Positions 1 to 10,715 of a DNA stretch of 64,000 nucleotides are shown piece after piece. Below the pieces are notes generated by a model. It ran no database searches. It saw nothing but the letters and a program-made list of their open reading frames with translations, and was not told the origin of the DNA. Made by a program: the position numbers and the translations under genes. Source of the DNA: Eonycteris spelaea (Eukaryota > Chordata > Mammalia > Chiroptera > Pteropodidae). Location of the stretch: contig PUFA01000034.1 in the NCBI GenBank assembly GCA_003508835.1, forward strand, positions 4,552,501 to 4,616,500, given 5' to 3'. Position 1 is the first letter of the stretch. Every line of letters starts with the position of its first letter.

Positions 1-892
1 GAATATGGATTTCAGATATTTCTTGAAAATTCAGAAGAGTTGATAACTGGCCCCATATTCCAAATGGCAGCAGTTGGCTGCAGGTCAGCGGCGGCCACAA
101 CCTTTGGGAAGGGACATGCATAATCCAGTTTGCCACAGTCCCTGCCACTCCCTATTGTCTTACAGCTGGTCCACTCCCCTAATCAACACGCTCTGCCCGA
201 CTCTGCTGAGATTTACATTTCTGACTTCTGTTACGTTGCATCCCCAGGCTCTTTCCTCTTTTTTCATTCTTCCGCCATCTACTTAGTCCCTTGACTGACA
301 GTGTTACTTGTAAAATCATTGACCAATCTGTCTCGCATTTTTTATCCCTATCACCACAAGTTGTGTCTCTTAACTTCTCACCTCAGTTACTCTAGTAAAC
401 ACCTGGTTTCCTGCTTCTAGTCTCAGCCTCCCCTACATTGCTTACAATTGGGTATATATAAAAGAAATCACAAATAGATGATACTCTGTAGTCAAGAATG
501 AAACCCAAGCTCCTTAGTGTGGGAGGAAGACCTGTCATGGTCTGGCCTCTGACCGGTGCCCTCATTTACGTTCACTTTCCACACTCCTCTTGGCCTGATT
601 GACATAGTGGCTGTCCCCACGGTCACACCCCTTCGCATCCCGTGCTTGTCTATCCGTCATTCCTTTCTACTTGGAATGTTAATATGTGATTATTAATATT
701 TGTAACTGAGTGAATCAACACTGATCTGACGTGCCTGTCTTTCTAACATTTGTTTTTGCTTTTATTTTGGCTTGATTGATAGTCTCCATTTTTTTTTTTC
801 CTCTCATGAAGGTACAAACAGTAGAAACATAAGTCCCGGCTATGTTTACACATCGTAACATCTTAGTTGGTCCGACATTCGCTTCTCTTTTG

Positions 893-1135
893 CGCAGTGT
901 AGTGGTTAGACCTCGGGCTTGCATCCCAGCTGCCACCTCCTAGCTCTGCAGACTTGAACAGGCTGCTCCACATTTCTGTGTCTCCATTTTTCTCATTTGT
1001 AAAGTCGGGCTAATAGTTCTTAGATCATACAATGACGGTGGGGTTAAATAAAATAATGTACATAAAGGCTTAGAACTGTCAAGAGTACATCAGCCCCCAG
1101 TATATGTCAGCTGTTTCTGTTATTATTGCCATTAT
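893..1135 (+). repeat. MIR SINE
   Basis: The order of motifs is typical of MIR: a tRNA-like 'gtagtggttaga' start, a loss-of-precision central 'tgtgtctccattttctcatttgtaaa' type core, then a 3' part running into 'tattattgccatta'. It is diverged, as expected of an ancient mammalian SINE. The ends are approximate. Confidence 0.7.
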
Positions 1136-1136
1136 T

Positions 1137-1163
1137 TCATTCATTCATTCATTCATTCATTCA
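1137..1163. repeat. (TCAT)n microsatellite
   Basis: Six to seven perfect copies of TCAT directly follow the MIR 3' end, the usual place for a simple tail to expand. Confidence 0.9.
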
Positions 1164-1984
1164 GCATTGGGCTAGGAACTGTTCTAGAAATTTTGATTTA
1201 TATCCTTTTAGAATTCACAGCAACTTTATGAAGGAAATAATTTTGAACTTGTTTTGGGGGTGAGGCGGTAGAAGATAAGAGAGGACAGGACTTGCCTTGG
1301 TCACTCAGTTTGTCATATGGTAATAATGTTAAGTTTAAGTACCTCCTTTTCATTCAGAGTGAAATGGAATACATCTCATGAAGGAGAGAATTATCTTCCA
1401 CTTTAGGCTGTGAAGGGGCTCTTTAGAGAATTCAAGTGTGATTAAGACTGATTGTGCGATACATTTTTGTATTTCTAAAATTTAAAAACTACCAGAAACT
1501 TTATGAAATGTTGAATAGCATTAGATTTTTTGAATTTTCTATTTCTGTACAGGAAAATACTAAGTTGATTATGCCAATTTATGAATGATGCTTCAGTTAG
1601 TTCTGTCTGGGAACTATTTTTGTTTGTTTTATATACTCACTATGTCCTTAACAATAACAACAAATCTGCCCGTATTTCTAGGAGTTCTGTGTGAAGATGC
1701 GTAAATAAAAACTTAAATTTAGATAAGAACAATGAACTATAATATTGGAATAAAAACTGTATATGAGTAAAATTATTAACTTTTATTTTAAAAATCTGAA
1801 TAGTTTTTATTTGATTTTCTAACTGCTCTTCAAATATTAAAAGAAGAATGGTTTGTTAAACGCCTACATGGACACACAAACCTATAGACACACATACATA
1901 TGTATGTGTCATTTTTCTAGATGGAGAAATGCTGAAACACACACACACAAAAAATAAAAATCACCTATGCCATAAACATTTAAA

Positions 1985-2400
1985 ATACAAATATTTTAAA
2001 CCTTTATCGGGGTCTAATTTACGTATTATACATTTCATTCATTTTAAGAGCACAGGTCAATCAGTGCATTTTAGTAAATACAGAGTTGTGCAGCCATTGC
2101 CACAATCCAATATCAGAACATTCTACGTCGACCCCCAAGGACTCATGGCCACTTAAAGTCAATCCTTCTTCTCACCCAGCCCCAGGCAACCACTGATTTA
2201 CTTTCTGTATCTATAGATTTGCTTTTCCTGGACATTTCTTATAAGTGGAATTACATAATATGTATTATTTTGTAGCTGGCTTCTTTCACCTAGCGTCATT
2301 TTCGAAGTTTGTTTGTCGTGGCATGAGTTAGCACGTAGTTCCTTTTCCTTGCTGCATAGTATCCTCGTGCATGGACATACCGCCGTTGGTTACCTGTCAT
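1985..2400 (-). repeat. L1M-type LINE fragment, antisense
   Basis: The + strand reads as the reverse complement of an old L1 3' region. It includes 'gttgtgcagccattgccacaatccaatatcagaacatt' type text, 'ccaggcaaccactgatttactttctgtatctat' and 'ggacatttcttataagtggaa'. The family assignment is from memory. From 2410 to 2620 there is weaker L1-3'UTR-like sequence. Confidence 0.6.
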
Positions 2401-3025
2401 AATAAACAAGTTTTAACAAAGTCTGTATTCAAGAAACTGCCAATAGTGGCTGCTTCTAGAGAGGGAATGGGGAACAAAGGAATAAGGGTGGGAGAAAGAT
2501 TTTTTTATCATTTACAGTTTTATATGAGTTTAATTTTTTTTTAAGTCAGGATATCTTTATCTATTGAAGCAAAGTAAGGAATGTCTTTCCCTAGAAATGT
2601 GCATAAAATAAGAGGTGAAAGCTACCCACCGACCTCAACCCCAAAAGGTAGTCACCATTAATTTATTTTTGGCATTTTTCTATTCTATACACACACACTT
2701 ATTCACCTGTATGCGTATAAATCTATTCATGTCCCAGTATGTCTGTATATCTAAGTAGTTGTATGTTTCACATTAAAAAAAGAAAGCACAAAAATATTAC
2801 ATTTTTTTTTTACTTAAAAAAAAAGGGTTAATATTTTAATCCCCTGGTTACCACAACTAAGAAAACGTGTCATCCACCTGGTTGGGTGGTACATATTTGG
2901 AAATTCTAAATGCATGAATTGGCTAATCAATCCACAGTGGAGAAGAGAGGCGCGGACCGGGTATGCGTTATTATGGCTACACACGCTTAGTTTTCTTACC
3001 CCTCCCCTGTCTGCGTTTCCTGCAG

Positions 3026-3250
3026 GGTACTTCGGCTCCACCTGCGAAGAGAAGGTGGACCCGTGCGCCTCCTCGCCGTGCCAGAACAACGCGACCTGCT
3101 TCGCGGACGGGGTGCGCTTCAGCTGTGGCTGCAGCGCCGGCTTCACGGGGCCTACCTGTGCCCAGCTGATTGACTTCTGCGCCCTGAGCCCCTGCGCTCA
3201 CGGCACCTGCCGCAGCGTGGGCACCAGCTACAAATGCCTCTGTGACCCAG
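3026..3250 (+). CDS. DNER: DNER EGF-repeat exon (end of one EGF, one full EGF, most of the next)
   Basis: DNER is a single-pass neuronal membrane protein with tandem EGF-like repeats and acts as a Notch ligand in neuron-glia signalling. The acceptor is tgcag at 3021-3025; the exon starts in phase 1 and reads YFGSTCEEKVDPC, then a complete six-cysteine EGF, then DFCALSPCAHGTCRSVG and KCLCDP. The C-A-S-S-P-C stretch fits the O-glucose consensus, CQNNATC fits the O-fucose consensus, and NAT is an N-glycosylation sequon. The donor (cag then gttggt at 3251) is weak, lacking the usual GTRAGT. The length is 225 nt, or 75 codons. Compared with the human protein as I recall it, several residues differ in the central EGF (ADGVRFSCGCSAGF), and most of the changes add G or C. 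The DNER identity is very secure. Confidence 0.95.
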
Positions 3251-3532
3251 GTTGGTACCGGCCACCGCCGCCAATCCTTCCATCCCCCAGCCCCCGAGAC
3301 CTGTGACTCTTCTTTTGATCTGCGCAAATGTTGGTCCTCTGGATGCGTTTACTTGTTACCGTTAAGTGATCTCCACTCGTCTATGACACACTTGCTCCTT
3401 AGGCTGACTCTTGGCAGAGTTTCGAAAATACCCTTTTCGTGAGCAGTTCACCATCATTGTAGAAAAATAAGAAAATGCAAGTAAGTGAAATGAAGGAAAT
3501 TAAAAACAGGCCAAATCTTAGAACAGCTTAAT

Positions 3533-3534
<2 letters not shown>

Positions 3535-3571
<37 letters not shown>
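3535..3571. repeat. (TG)n microsatellite
   Basis: An uninterrupted TG dinucleotide run of about 18 units lies shortly after the first exon in the window. Confidence 0.95.
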
Positions 3572-3573
<2 letters not shown>

Positions 3574-4639
3574 TTTAATAATTTACTTAAGCTCATTCCA
3601 CAGCTTTGGCTATATTGCATTCTTAGGTTAATAGAATATGTTTTTCCATTTTAATGCACCTAAGAAACAATGTGATCCATTCAGAGTTTTCATCTCTTAA
3701 AATTCTGACTCTGTGCAGGATGTTATAGGACCTGCGGCTCTGTAAATGTTTAAAAGTTCTGCCATTTGTTTTCCAAATGTCTTCAGCGTTTTACTATAAT
3801 GGTTTTCATCGTGTAAATTCTGATATTCGGAAGTCAGAGTGGTTACTAGTCCGAATTTGTCTGCACAGCGCTTCTCCGCCGCACCCCCCTCCCCCCCCCC
3901 GCCCTCCTGCTGTGTGGTCCAGAAACGCCCGCACTGAACGCTCCTTCCTTCCTCTCGCTTACTTCCGCCCGCTTCTCCATCCTCGCACGAGCTTGCTCTT
4001 TACGACGTTCCCAGTTCCCAGCATGTGTCCCTGGCCCATCGCTGGCCAGGTCCCTGGTCTTGCTTGACGCCTGGTTGTGCTCGTGCAGGGCCCGGCTCAC
4101 GGATGCCTGCTCCCCTGTCGCCCTGTCTCACCTGCACAGCCCTCCTCCTGGGGCTTAATCAGCTTTCCTTCCTCTGAATTCCAGCTGTCACCCACACTAT
4201 CTCTTGCCTGGTCTTTAAAGCATTATGTTAATGACCCTTGTATGTGTCTCTTTCCCTCTTGGGGGTAGTGGAAGTGTTTTATTAGTAATTTTTGTATAAC
4301 GATAATAGCTCCGAGCCGCCATTTGGCGGGCATGAATCCTTCGAGGTTTTAAGCTCCGTGCTGCACATCTCTGGTGCTTTAAGTGCCCCCCCCGCGCCCC
4401 CTCCCATGTAGATGTTGTTGAGCCACATTTACAGTGAGAAATGAAATACCTCGTCCTTGATCCAGGCACGTGCCAGTGGCCACACCCCCAGTGGGGGGCT
4501 GAACCCAGGTTCCAACCCAAGTGCCCTGGTTCCATTGCCCCAGAACGTTCAAGGGGCACAGCTCATACACACGAATCAAATAAGGAGTTAGTGGGAAAGG
4601 CAACTAAGCGTTGAAGGGCATTAAAAAGCCTCTTTCATC

Positions 4640-5045
4640 TAGACTTTCGACTCTGGTTTTCTCAGCAGTCATGGGATTGAATATATATGTGTGGACTAGC
4701 TCATGCAGAGAACTGGCAGGTTCAAAATCTGTAGTTCAACTGGCAGTTCGCAGGCTGGCAGGCCAGACACTCAGGAAGGGTTTCTGCGTTAGGGCTTTGT
4801 GCCTGAATTCCTCCTTCTTTGGGAAACCCAGTCTTTGCTCTTAAGGCTTTCAACTGATTAGATGAGGCCCACCTACCTTTTGGAGCATAATCACTTTACC
4901 CAGAGTCTACTGATTACAACGTTAATGTCATCTGGAAAAAACACCTTCCCAGCAATGTCCGGACTAGCGTTTGACCAAATATTTGGTGCTGTGGCTTGAC
5001 CAAGTTGACATATGACGTTACTTATCACGGTAACATTTTTGGTTT
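4640..5045 (-). repeat. Old LTR-type interspersed repeat fragment
   Basis: The stretch contains 'ctgattagatgaggcccacct', 'actgattacaacgttaatgtcatctgg' and 'ttgaccaagttgacatatgacgtta'. These are the hallmarks of a common antisense mammalian LTR repeat whose exact name I am not sure of. It is diverged and has no coding content. Confidence 0.4.
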
Positions 5046-5086
5046 TTAAAATAAACTTTGAGGTGACGTTTCTCCATGTCTGCACA

Positions 5087-5280
5087 TGACGTCAGGAGAC
5101 ACTTCTGGGGTTCACCCATCCTTCCCTATGAGACCCTCGGGCGGCGATGGGACCGGCAGCGCCGTGCCCGGCAGCGCATGCGCCGTGGAGGTGGGCTCGC
5201 CGAGGCAGGAGGCCGTGCCCTGCAGCCCGCTGCCGCGGGGCACCTGGGCGCTGAGACCCCGGAGTTCGCAAACTAACTGA
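5087..5280. promoter_or_regulatory. CpG-dense intronic patch with CRE and NRF1-like motifs
   Basis: A perfect palindromic CRE, TGACGTCA, lies at 5087-5094. It is followed by a CpG-rich block (about 5130-5265) carrying GCGCATGCGC at 5174-5183, the core of the NRF1 site, and by TACGTCA near 5310. The flanks are AT-rich intron. These features suit an intronic promoter or enhancer, but no initiator, splice donor or conserved ORF supports a transcript, so this is an inference. The block could also be a locally GC-biased stretch. Confidence 0.35.
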
Positions 5281-6089
5281 GCTGCAATCATTCTGGGAGA
5301 ACCAAGCCTTACGTCATGACCCACGGGCACGCTGCTCTCCCCAGCACTCCACCCTGGGTTCATAACCATGGCTCCCACCCCTCGGCAGCGACCTGAAGCC
5401 AAATCGTGGAGTCAGCAGCTTCTTGGAGCCTCATCACCTGCCTCCCGCCAGTTCTGTGTCCTCTGCTGCAGCCCCATTGGGAGAAGCAGCGATGTTACCA
5501 GACCCGAAGGCAGCGAGCTTTGGTCTCTCCTTTGGCTCTGACTTCTTAGGCATAGCATATTTTCCCTTATATTTCGTTGGTTTATTTTTTAAACTTTAGA
5601 TGGAATGTAGTTCTTGAAAGATAAATGTTGCTTCATACGCTTTAATATCATTAAGGTGTTACTTAATAATATCGAAGAGAGTTTTTCGACGTGCGTGAGG
5701 AGGCCGACATAGTTCTAAGGAGGAAGTATTCTTCTTCAGTGTCTCTCTCTCCGTGCTGCCAGGAGTAGCCCAGGGTGGCACAAGGGGACTCATCTATGCA
5801 GATTTTACCTCAAGCCGCAGAGGGGTGAACTGGCTCCTGTGTAAGTTTCACCTTTTCTCTCCTGCTGTTCCCGGCTCAAACATCATTGGCATCCATCTGA
5901 AGCATTTGGCTTGTTCATAGCCAATGTCCAGCCTCTCGGTGGCCTTGAAAAGCCTGAAGAAACAAATATGCCAGTCCATGTCACCTTCGTTTATTAGGCA
6001 GGCCCTCGGAGTAGGGTCTCGGAGCTGTGTTGCGGCGCTCTCCTTGAATTTGGGAGATGAAACTGCCTTCAGAGGGGTTGCTTCCTCGG

Positions 6090-6560
6090 ATCATTAGGTG
6101 ACATTGTGTGAAATAGAAAAGGCGTCTTAACATCTGGCAAGAATTTGCATTTTAAGAGGTGAAAATGACAATTGGCTGAATGCAAAATTTCTACTCGTAA
6201 CCTTTTGGAGCATGTAATTGCTTTACCACTCATTTGCATAATAGAAAAATCTCATGAGAATAGGTGAAATGGGGTGTCTCGCTGAAGAACAGCAAGCATG
6301 ATCATTTTCACAGAGAGCAGCCGGATCCCACTTTATAAAATGGCAGCAAATTGAAATCATGTCAGGTTGATAATTAGGTCCCGGCTGACAAAATGCCGTT
6401 AGGATGGCTGCGAATCAGATTCGCCAGGTGCTTTATTTTCAAACCGCATTTTGAGCTTATCAGGTTAGAGATTTCTAATGGGATTTTAATATCAAATAAT
6501 AAAACGTCGGCACTGAGGAAGCGCTGAAATGTTATCTTTCCGTGACGGTGTTAAGCAATA
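6090..6560. promoter_or_regulatory. Candidate conserved non-coding element
   Basis: The block is unique-looking and not recognisable as a repeat. It is dense in homeodomain/POU-like words: taattg, octamer-like 'atttgcata' near 6232, 'gataattaggt' near 6370 and several 'aattga' words. This composition is common in conserved enhancers inside large neuronal genes such as DNER. No comparison could be made, so function is a guess. Confidence 0.25.
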
Positions 6561-7180
6561 GGCCACCCGTACTCTAAAAAAACTGCAAATTGAAATCTCC
6601 CGCAGACTGGAGAGAGTGAGAACTTGGAGCCCCACAAAATCGTGGGCAACAGTGTGCCACAGGGTGCGGCGTGGCCGGGAACATCATGCCATTCCTCGCG
6701 GGTGAGAGCCAGGGCTTTCATGCGTTCTTGATACAATGGTGGCCTCCATGGTATCAATCCCAGAATAAGTCCCCGGTAAGAAGGGAGGTGGTTTCCCGGA
6801 GCTCACTGATCTTGGCCTCTGCCTAATAATGCTCGAGTTATTACTCAACTCTTGTCGGTTGAAGGGAATTAACTCGCCATTCTGGAACGTACCTGAAGTT
6901 ACTATTATATTAAAGGAGTGTAAAATATAAGGCATTAGGAGATTTTTTATGTGAAAATACAAATACCAGTGTCTCATTATCATGAATAAGCTTAGATGCT
7001 CATCGGTTGTCACAGATTAGACCTGGGCCAAGTTGCCAACCATGTGTGTATGCTGACTCTTCACCGTTGGGCTGGTGATGCAATCGGATCGTCCAGACTA
7101 TGAAAGAAAAGTTTAGACTTCTTCCGAATGAAATATTTTTAAAAGGAAATTATATTTATAAGAATTTTGGATACTGTTTT

Positions 7181-7565
7181 TTCCCTTCCTTCCTTCCTTC
7201 CCTCCTTCTTCCTTCCTTCATTTCTTTCTTTCTTTCTCTTCTTTCTTTCTTTCTTTCTTCTTTCTTTTCTTTCTTTTTTCTTCTTCTTTCTTTCTTCCTT
7301 CTTTCCTTCCTTCCTTCCTTCCTTCCTTCCTTCCTTCCTTCCTTCTTCCTTCTTCCTTCCTTCCTTTCTTTCTTTCCTTCTTCTTTCCTTCCTCCCTCCC
7401 TTCCCTCCCTCCCTCCCTCCTCCTTCCTTCCTTTCTTCCTTCCTTCCTTCCTTCCTTCCTTCTTCCTTCCTTCCTTCCTTCCTTCCTTCCTTCCTTCCTT
7501 CCTTCTTTCTTCCTTCCTTCCTTCCTTTCTTTCCTTCATTCTTTCTTTCTTTTTTCTTTCTTTTA
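7181..7565. repeat. (TTCC)n/(TTTC)n polypyrimidine satellite tract
   Basis: About 385 bases are nearly pure C/T on the + strand, mixing TTCC, TTTC and CCCT units. The long open frames read here (poly-Phe/Ser/Leu on +, poly-Lys/Glu/Arg on -) come from the tetranucleotide and are not genes. Confidence 0.97.
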
Positions 7566-8079
7566 CATGTGTCCTATATGTGGGCTGCATTTCTGGTCCA
7601 TGTGGCCTAAAAGACACAGCTGGTATCTCTTCCTTCTGTTAAACTCAGACTCGGTGGTATCAGCGCTTTGATAGTATCTCCTGGAAACTGAATCTGAGAG
7701 AAGACTTAATGGTCAGGATTTTAAAAGCAATTCAACAGCTATAAAAGAAAAAACACCTGCAAAGATATGAAGACATTTAGCTCGCTAATGAATGCCTAAT
7801 TGCATTTAGATTCTTGGATCAGTACAGTAGACAACTTTCATCTTTGAGAAACCAGAAAGCTTTATCGTGTTTACTAGGATGAAGATAACTCTGGCATTTA
7901 ACATGCGCCAGGAGGGGTCTGATATGCTCATCACATTATCCTTGAGCGCAGTAGCTTGTGTGAAGTATATTGTCTCCTTTCCCCACATCCCGTAAGCACG
8001 CTCTTCCTTTGCTATATCCTGAGATATGACATCTGCCCTCACCATCGTGATCCCAGATAGAATCCTGTCTACCTAGCTG

Positions 8080-8725
8080 CAGCTGTAGCAAACGCTTTAT
8101 GATCTGTACTCTACCTAAGAAAATGTTTAGATCTCTCCACTAAGGTTGTGATGAGACTAAGAACTGAGAGAGAGAAGAGAAGCTCCCAGCCCCTGGGAGG
8201 CTGTTGGACACTTACAGGTAGGCCATGGAGTTGTTAGGAGCTGGCTGGGCCCTCGGATGTAAACAATCTCATAAAACACTGACATCGGACACAGTCATTC
8301 ATATGCCATGATAGAGTAAGACAAAAAGACCATTTCATAATCTTGTCTAAGTACAGATAAAAGCAAGGTCACCATGTGACCCACAAAATAATGACACATT
8401 CCCTTCTCTTGCTAATAAATTGAGGGTCAGGTGCATCTTTACCAATTACAGCTCTGGCCTTGCTCTGGCCTGCCCTCTCTAGAGATAAGACTTATTGAGA
8501 TTCTCAAGCATGGAATTGTTCCTGCTTTCTGATCTTCACTCTAGAGTGAATCCTCCCCGAATCACCCCAAATCACGCAACCAGAGTTCACACCCTATAAA
8601 TCCCCTCTAACACCCTCTTAGTGAGACACCCCACGACTCACCACTGTGTGAGTTCACTGCAATGAGTAATAAACCCAACTTGTTCTACAACAGGTGAGAT
8701 GCTGGTGGCCTTTGGAGAACAATGA
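8080..8725 (+). mobile_element. Solo-LTR-like endogenous retrovirus remnant
   Basis: The segment has the layout of an LTR: a U3-like part, a TATA box-like 'cctataaatc' near 8592-8601, then 'gagttcactgcaatgagtaataaaccc' with an AATAAA signal near 8669, and a downstream 'ttgttctacaaca'. This arrangement is typical of ERV1/gammaretrovirus-type LTRs. No gag, pol or env frame flanks it, so it is a solo LTR or a decayed fragment. The ends are uncertain, and I could not confirm the terminal TG/CA or a target duplication. Confidence 0.5.
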
Positions 8726-10325
8726 CAGTCCTTAGTTGATGATGAAAATGCTCAAAATATTGAGGGTTGTAACTGACTGAATTTTCATGATAATAGTAGT
8801 TCCATTGGAATTTCCAACAAGTTAGACACCGAAATATTGTTTGGATTTATATGTGAGGGAGGGCATCATGGAGCAAAAGCCTTGGCAGGGGTTTGGTTGG
8901 AGGGGATTTGGGAGAACAGGAGGTCCAGGTGTCTGCAGGAGAAGATGCACCGGATTCACTACTAGGTAGTGAGGCCGAAATGCTCACCGGGGCAGAATGG
9001 GGAGAATCTGGACAATAAGGAGTTTGGAAAATGAAGACGAGGAAACATTTTGCATTAGTGGTGTATGTGAACTGATCTGTGTTTTAGAAAGATTATTCTG
9101 ACGGAATTAGGTATCACAGTCAAGGAATTCGGAAGCTCGGGCCAGTGGCAGCGAGCGGGGGTTTGAACTTGCGGTAAGTGGGGTTAAAAGGCTGGACCTA
9201 AAATCTGTTCGAGGAGTGGAATCTTCAGAGTTTGGTTGTCAGCTTGAAAGCAGGGAACTAGGTGAGAATGAGGTGAAAGGGGTCACTAAGACTTTAACTT
9301 GGGTGCCTCTGAGAAATAAGGAAGTGTCTGAAAGGAGCCTTTTAGGCTTTGGGGTACAGCGGGCCAACCGAGTGGGTGTGCCGTTAGGTAGATAGTCATT
9401 CATTACTTGAGGCTAGAGCTGAGTAAAGAGGCGGGAACCAGGGACATGAGTGTGGAGCTCCTGGTATGTGGGTGCAGAGAACTGTGAACATAGTGGGGCG
9501 AGAGCAGGAAAGAAGTGAGAAACTAGGGGAGAGTTGGCGAGTCCTTGCACTGAGCCGGGAGCTAGAAGCAGCAGCAGAAGAGCTGGGGGAGGTGTCACTG
9601 AGTTGGGGCGGTCCCTGGGAGAGGCTGGCACCGTGAACGTTAGCGGTGGGGAGGAGCAGGGGACAGTGACCGGGCGCGAGGAGTGGCAGCGTGGGCCAGC
9701 CGGGGAGCTGAGTCGAACTGCCCCGCTGGACGCTGGAGGACCTGTCCTAATGGTGTTCGTGGCCGCCTCCATGACCGTCTTTTCTGTTTCATTTCAAATC
9801 TAATTTTGGGGACACTTACGATATTCACCTTGTTTAAGCTGGTGACCCGAGGGATTAATGCATCGGGAGGACGGATGTCGGCAATGAGTGAAGGGCACTC
9901 GCTGGTGCGGCAGGTGGAATTTTTATGAGATTCCTGACATTAAAGATCGGTTCCCAAGGCTGCCTTTTTAACCGCGCTTTACAGAGCTAATCCATATGTA
10001 TGCAAGTGTTAATGAGCTGGCCTTCAATTATAAGGGGTGTCTGCGCCGCCGTCAGCTCCCACCGCGCCTGTCTTTCCCTTAAAATTCAAATTGTTGGAAC
10101 TCATTCTCAGCTGGACCAGTGTTGGAAAGGTGTGAGATTTACCCTGGGAGCAGGAGTTAGCATTGTCTGTGAGGAAGTCATTCTATGTCATCTCACCGGG
10201 AATGAAAGTCAGAAATGGCAGCTGTCAACAGCTTCCGTCACTAACCAGAGCGTTTCTGAGGACGGCTCCATCTGAAGCAATGCCACCACCGAATTTCAGG
10301 AAATTCTCGTAAAGTTCACGGCCAT

Positions 10326-10363
10326 GGTGGTGGTGGGGGGGGCGGGGAGGGGGCAGGGGGGAG
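10326..10363 (+). repeat. G-rich tract, possible G-quadruplex
   Basis: Runs of three to eight G separated by short spacers fit the G-quadruplex pattern on the + strand (starting after 'ccatggtggtggt'). Confidence 0.6.
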
Positions 10364-10504
10364 CTCATTTAAAACCATTTGGTAACTAAGCTGTTGACCC
10401 TTATTTCGTTTTGTGGTTGGAAATGATTATGATGCGATCGCTAACGTTTTTCGGGTTGCTGAGAATGTCTGGGAATCTGGAGTTGAGAATTGAAATTTGG
10501 CATG

Positions 10505-10715
10505 CCTTGTCTCTTCCCAGGTGTGATGGAAAGGGGCCTGGGCTTAGGGCTAAGCAGAGCCACATCTAAGTCCCAGTTTTGTCACTCGACGGCTGTGCCA
10601 TGGGCCTCTGTGAGCTTTGGTTTCCTTGTCTTTAAAATGGGGATACATGGAGCAAAGCTCAAACGAGATGATGTGTGTGACTGTGCACTTCGAAATCTAT
10701 AAGATGACGGAGCAG
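10505..10715 (+). repeat. MIR SINE
   Basis: The stretch has 'gcctgggcttagggctaagcag', 'tttgtcactcgacggctgtg' and 'ctttggtttccttgtctttaaaatggggat', which are standard MIR landmarks in the + direction. Confidence 0.75.

Larger units (their letters stand above)
1..3025 (+). other. DNER: DNER intron, 3' part (upstream exon outside the window)
   Basis: This is non-coding sequence ending in a pyrimidine-rich tract and the acceptor tgcag at 3021-3025. It contains a MIR, a short TCAT microsatellite and antisense L1 remnants, listed separately. The small open frames here have no recognisable domains and fall in repeats or AT-rich DNA. The first 890 bases and 1170-1980 hold nothing I recognise. Confidence 0.85.

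Noticed and set aside
2914..3306. A 130-aa frame starting upstream of the first exon
   Set aside because: Its N-terminal part is intron read through the acceptor at 3021-3025; only 3026-3250 is supported as coding.
5112..5402. 96-aa minus-strand frame over the CpG block
   Set aside because: The GC-rich composition keeps frames open in several directions; there is no domain, splice signal or recognised similarity.
7100..7642. Long open frames of 147-180 aa on + and 153 aa on -
   Set aside because: They consist of tetranucleotide-encoded Phe/Ser/Leu/Pro or Lys/Glu/Gly/Arg repeats of the CT satellite, with no unique domain.
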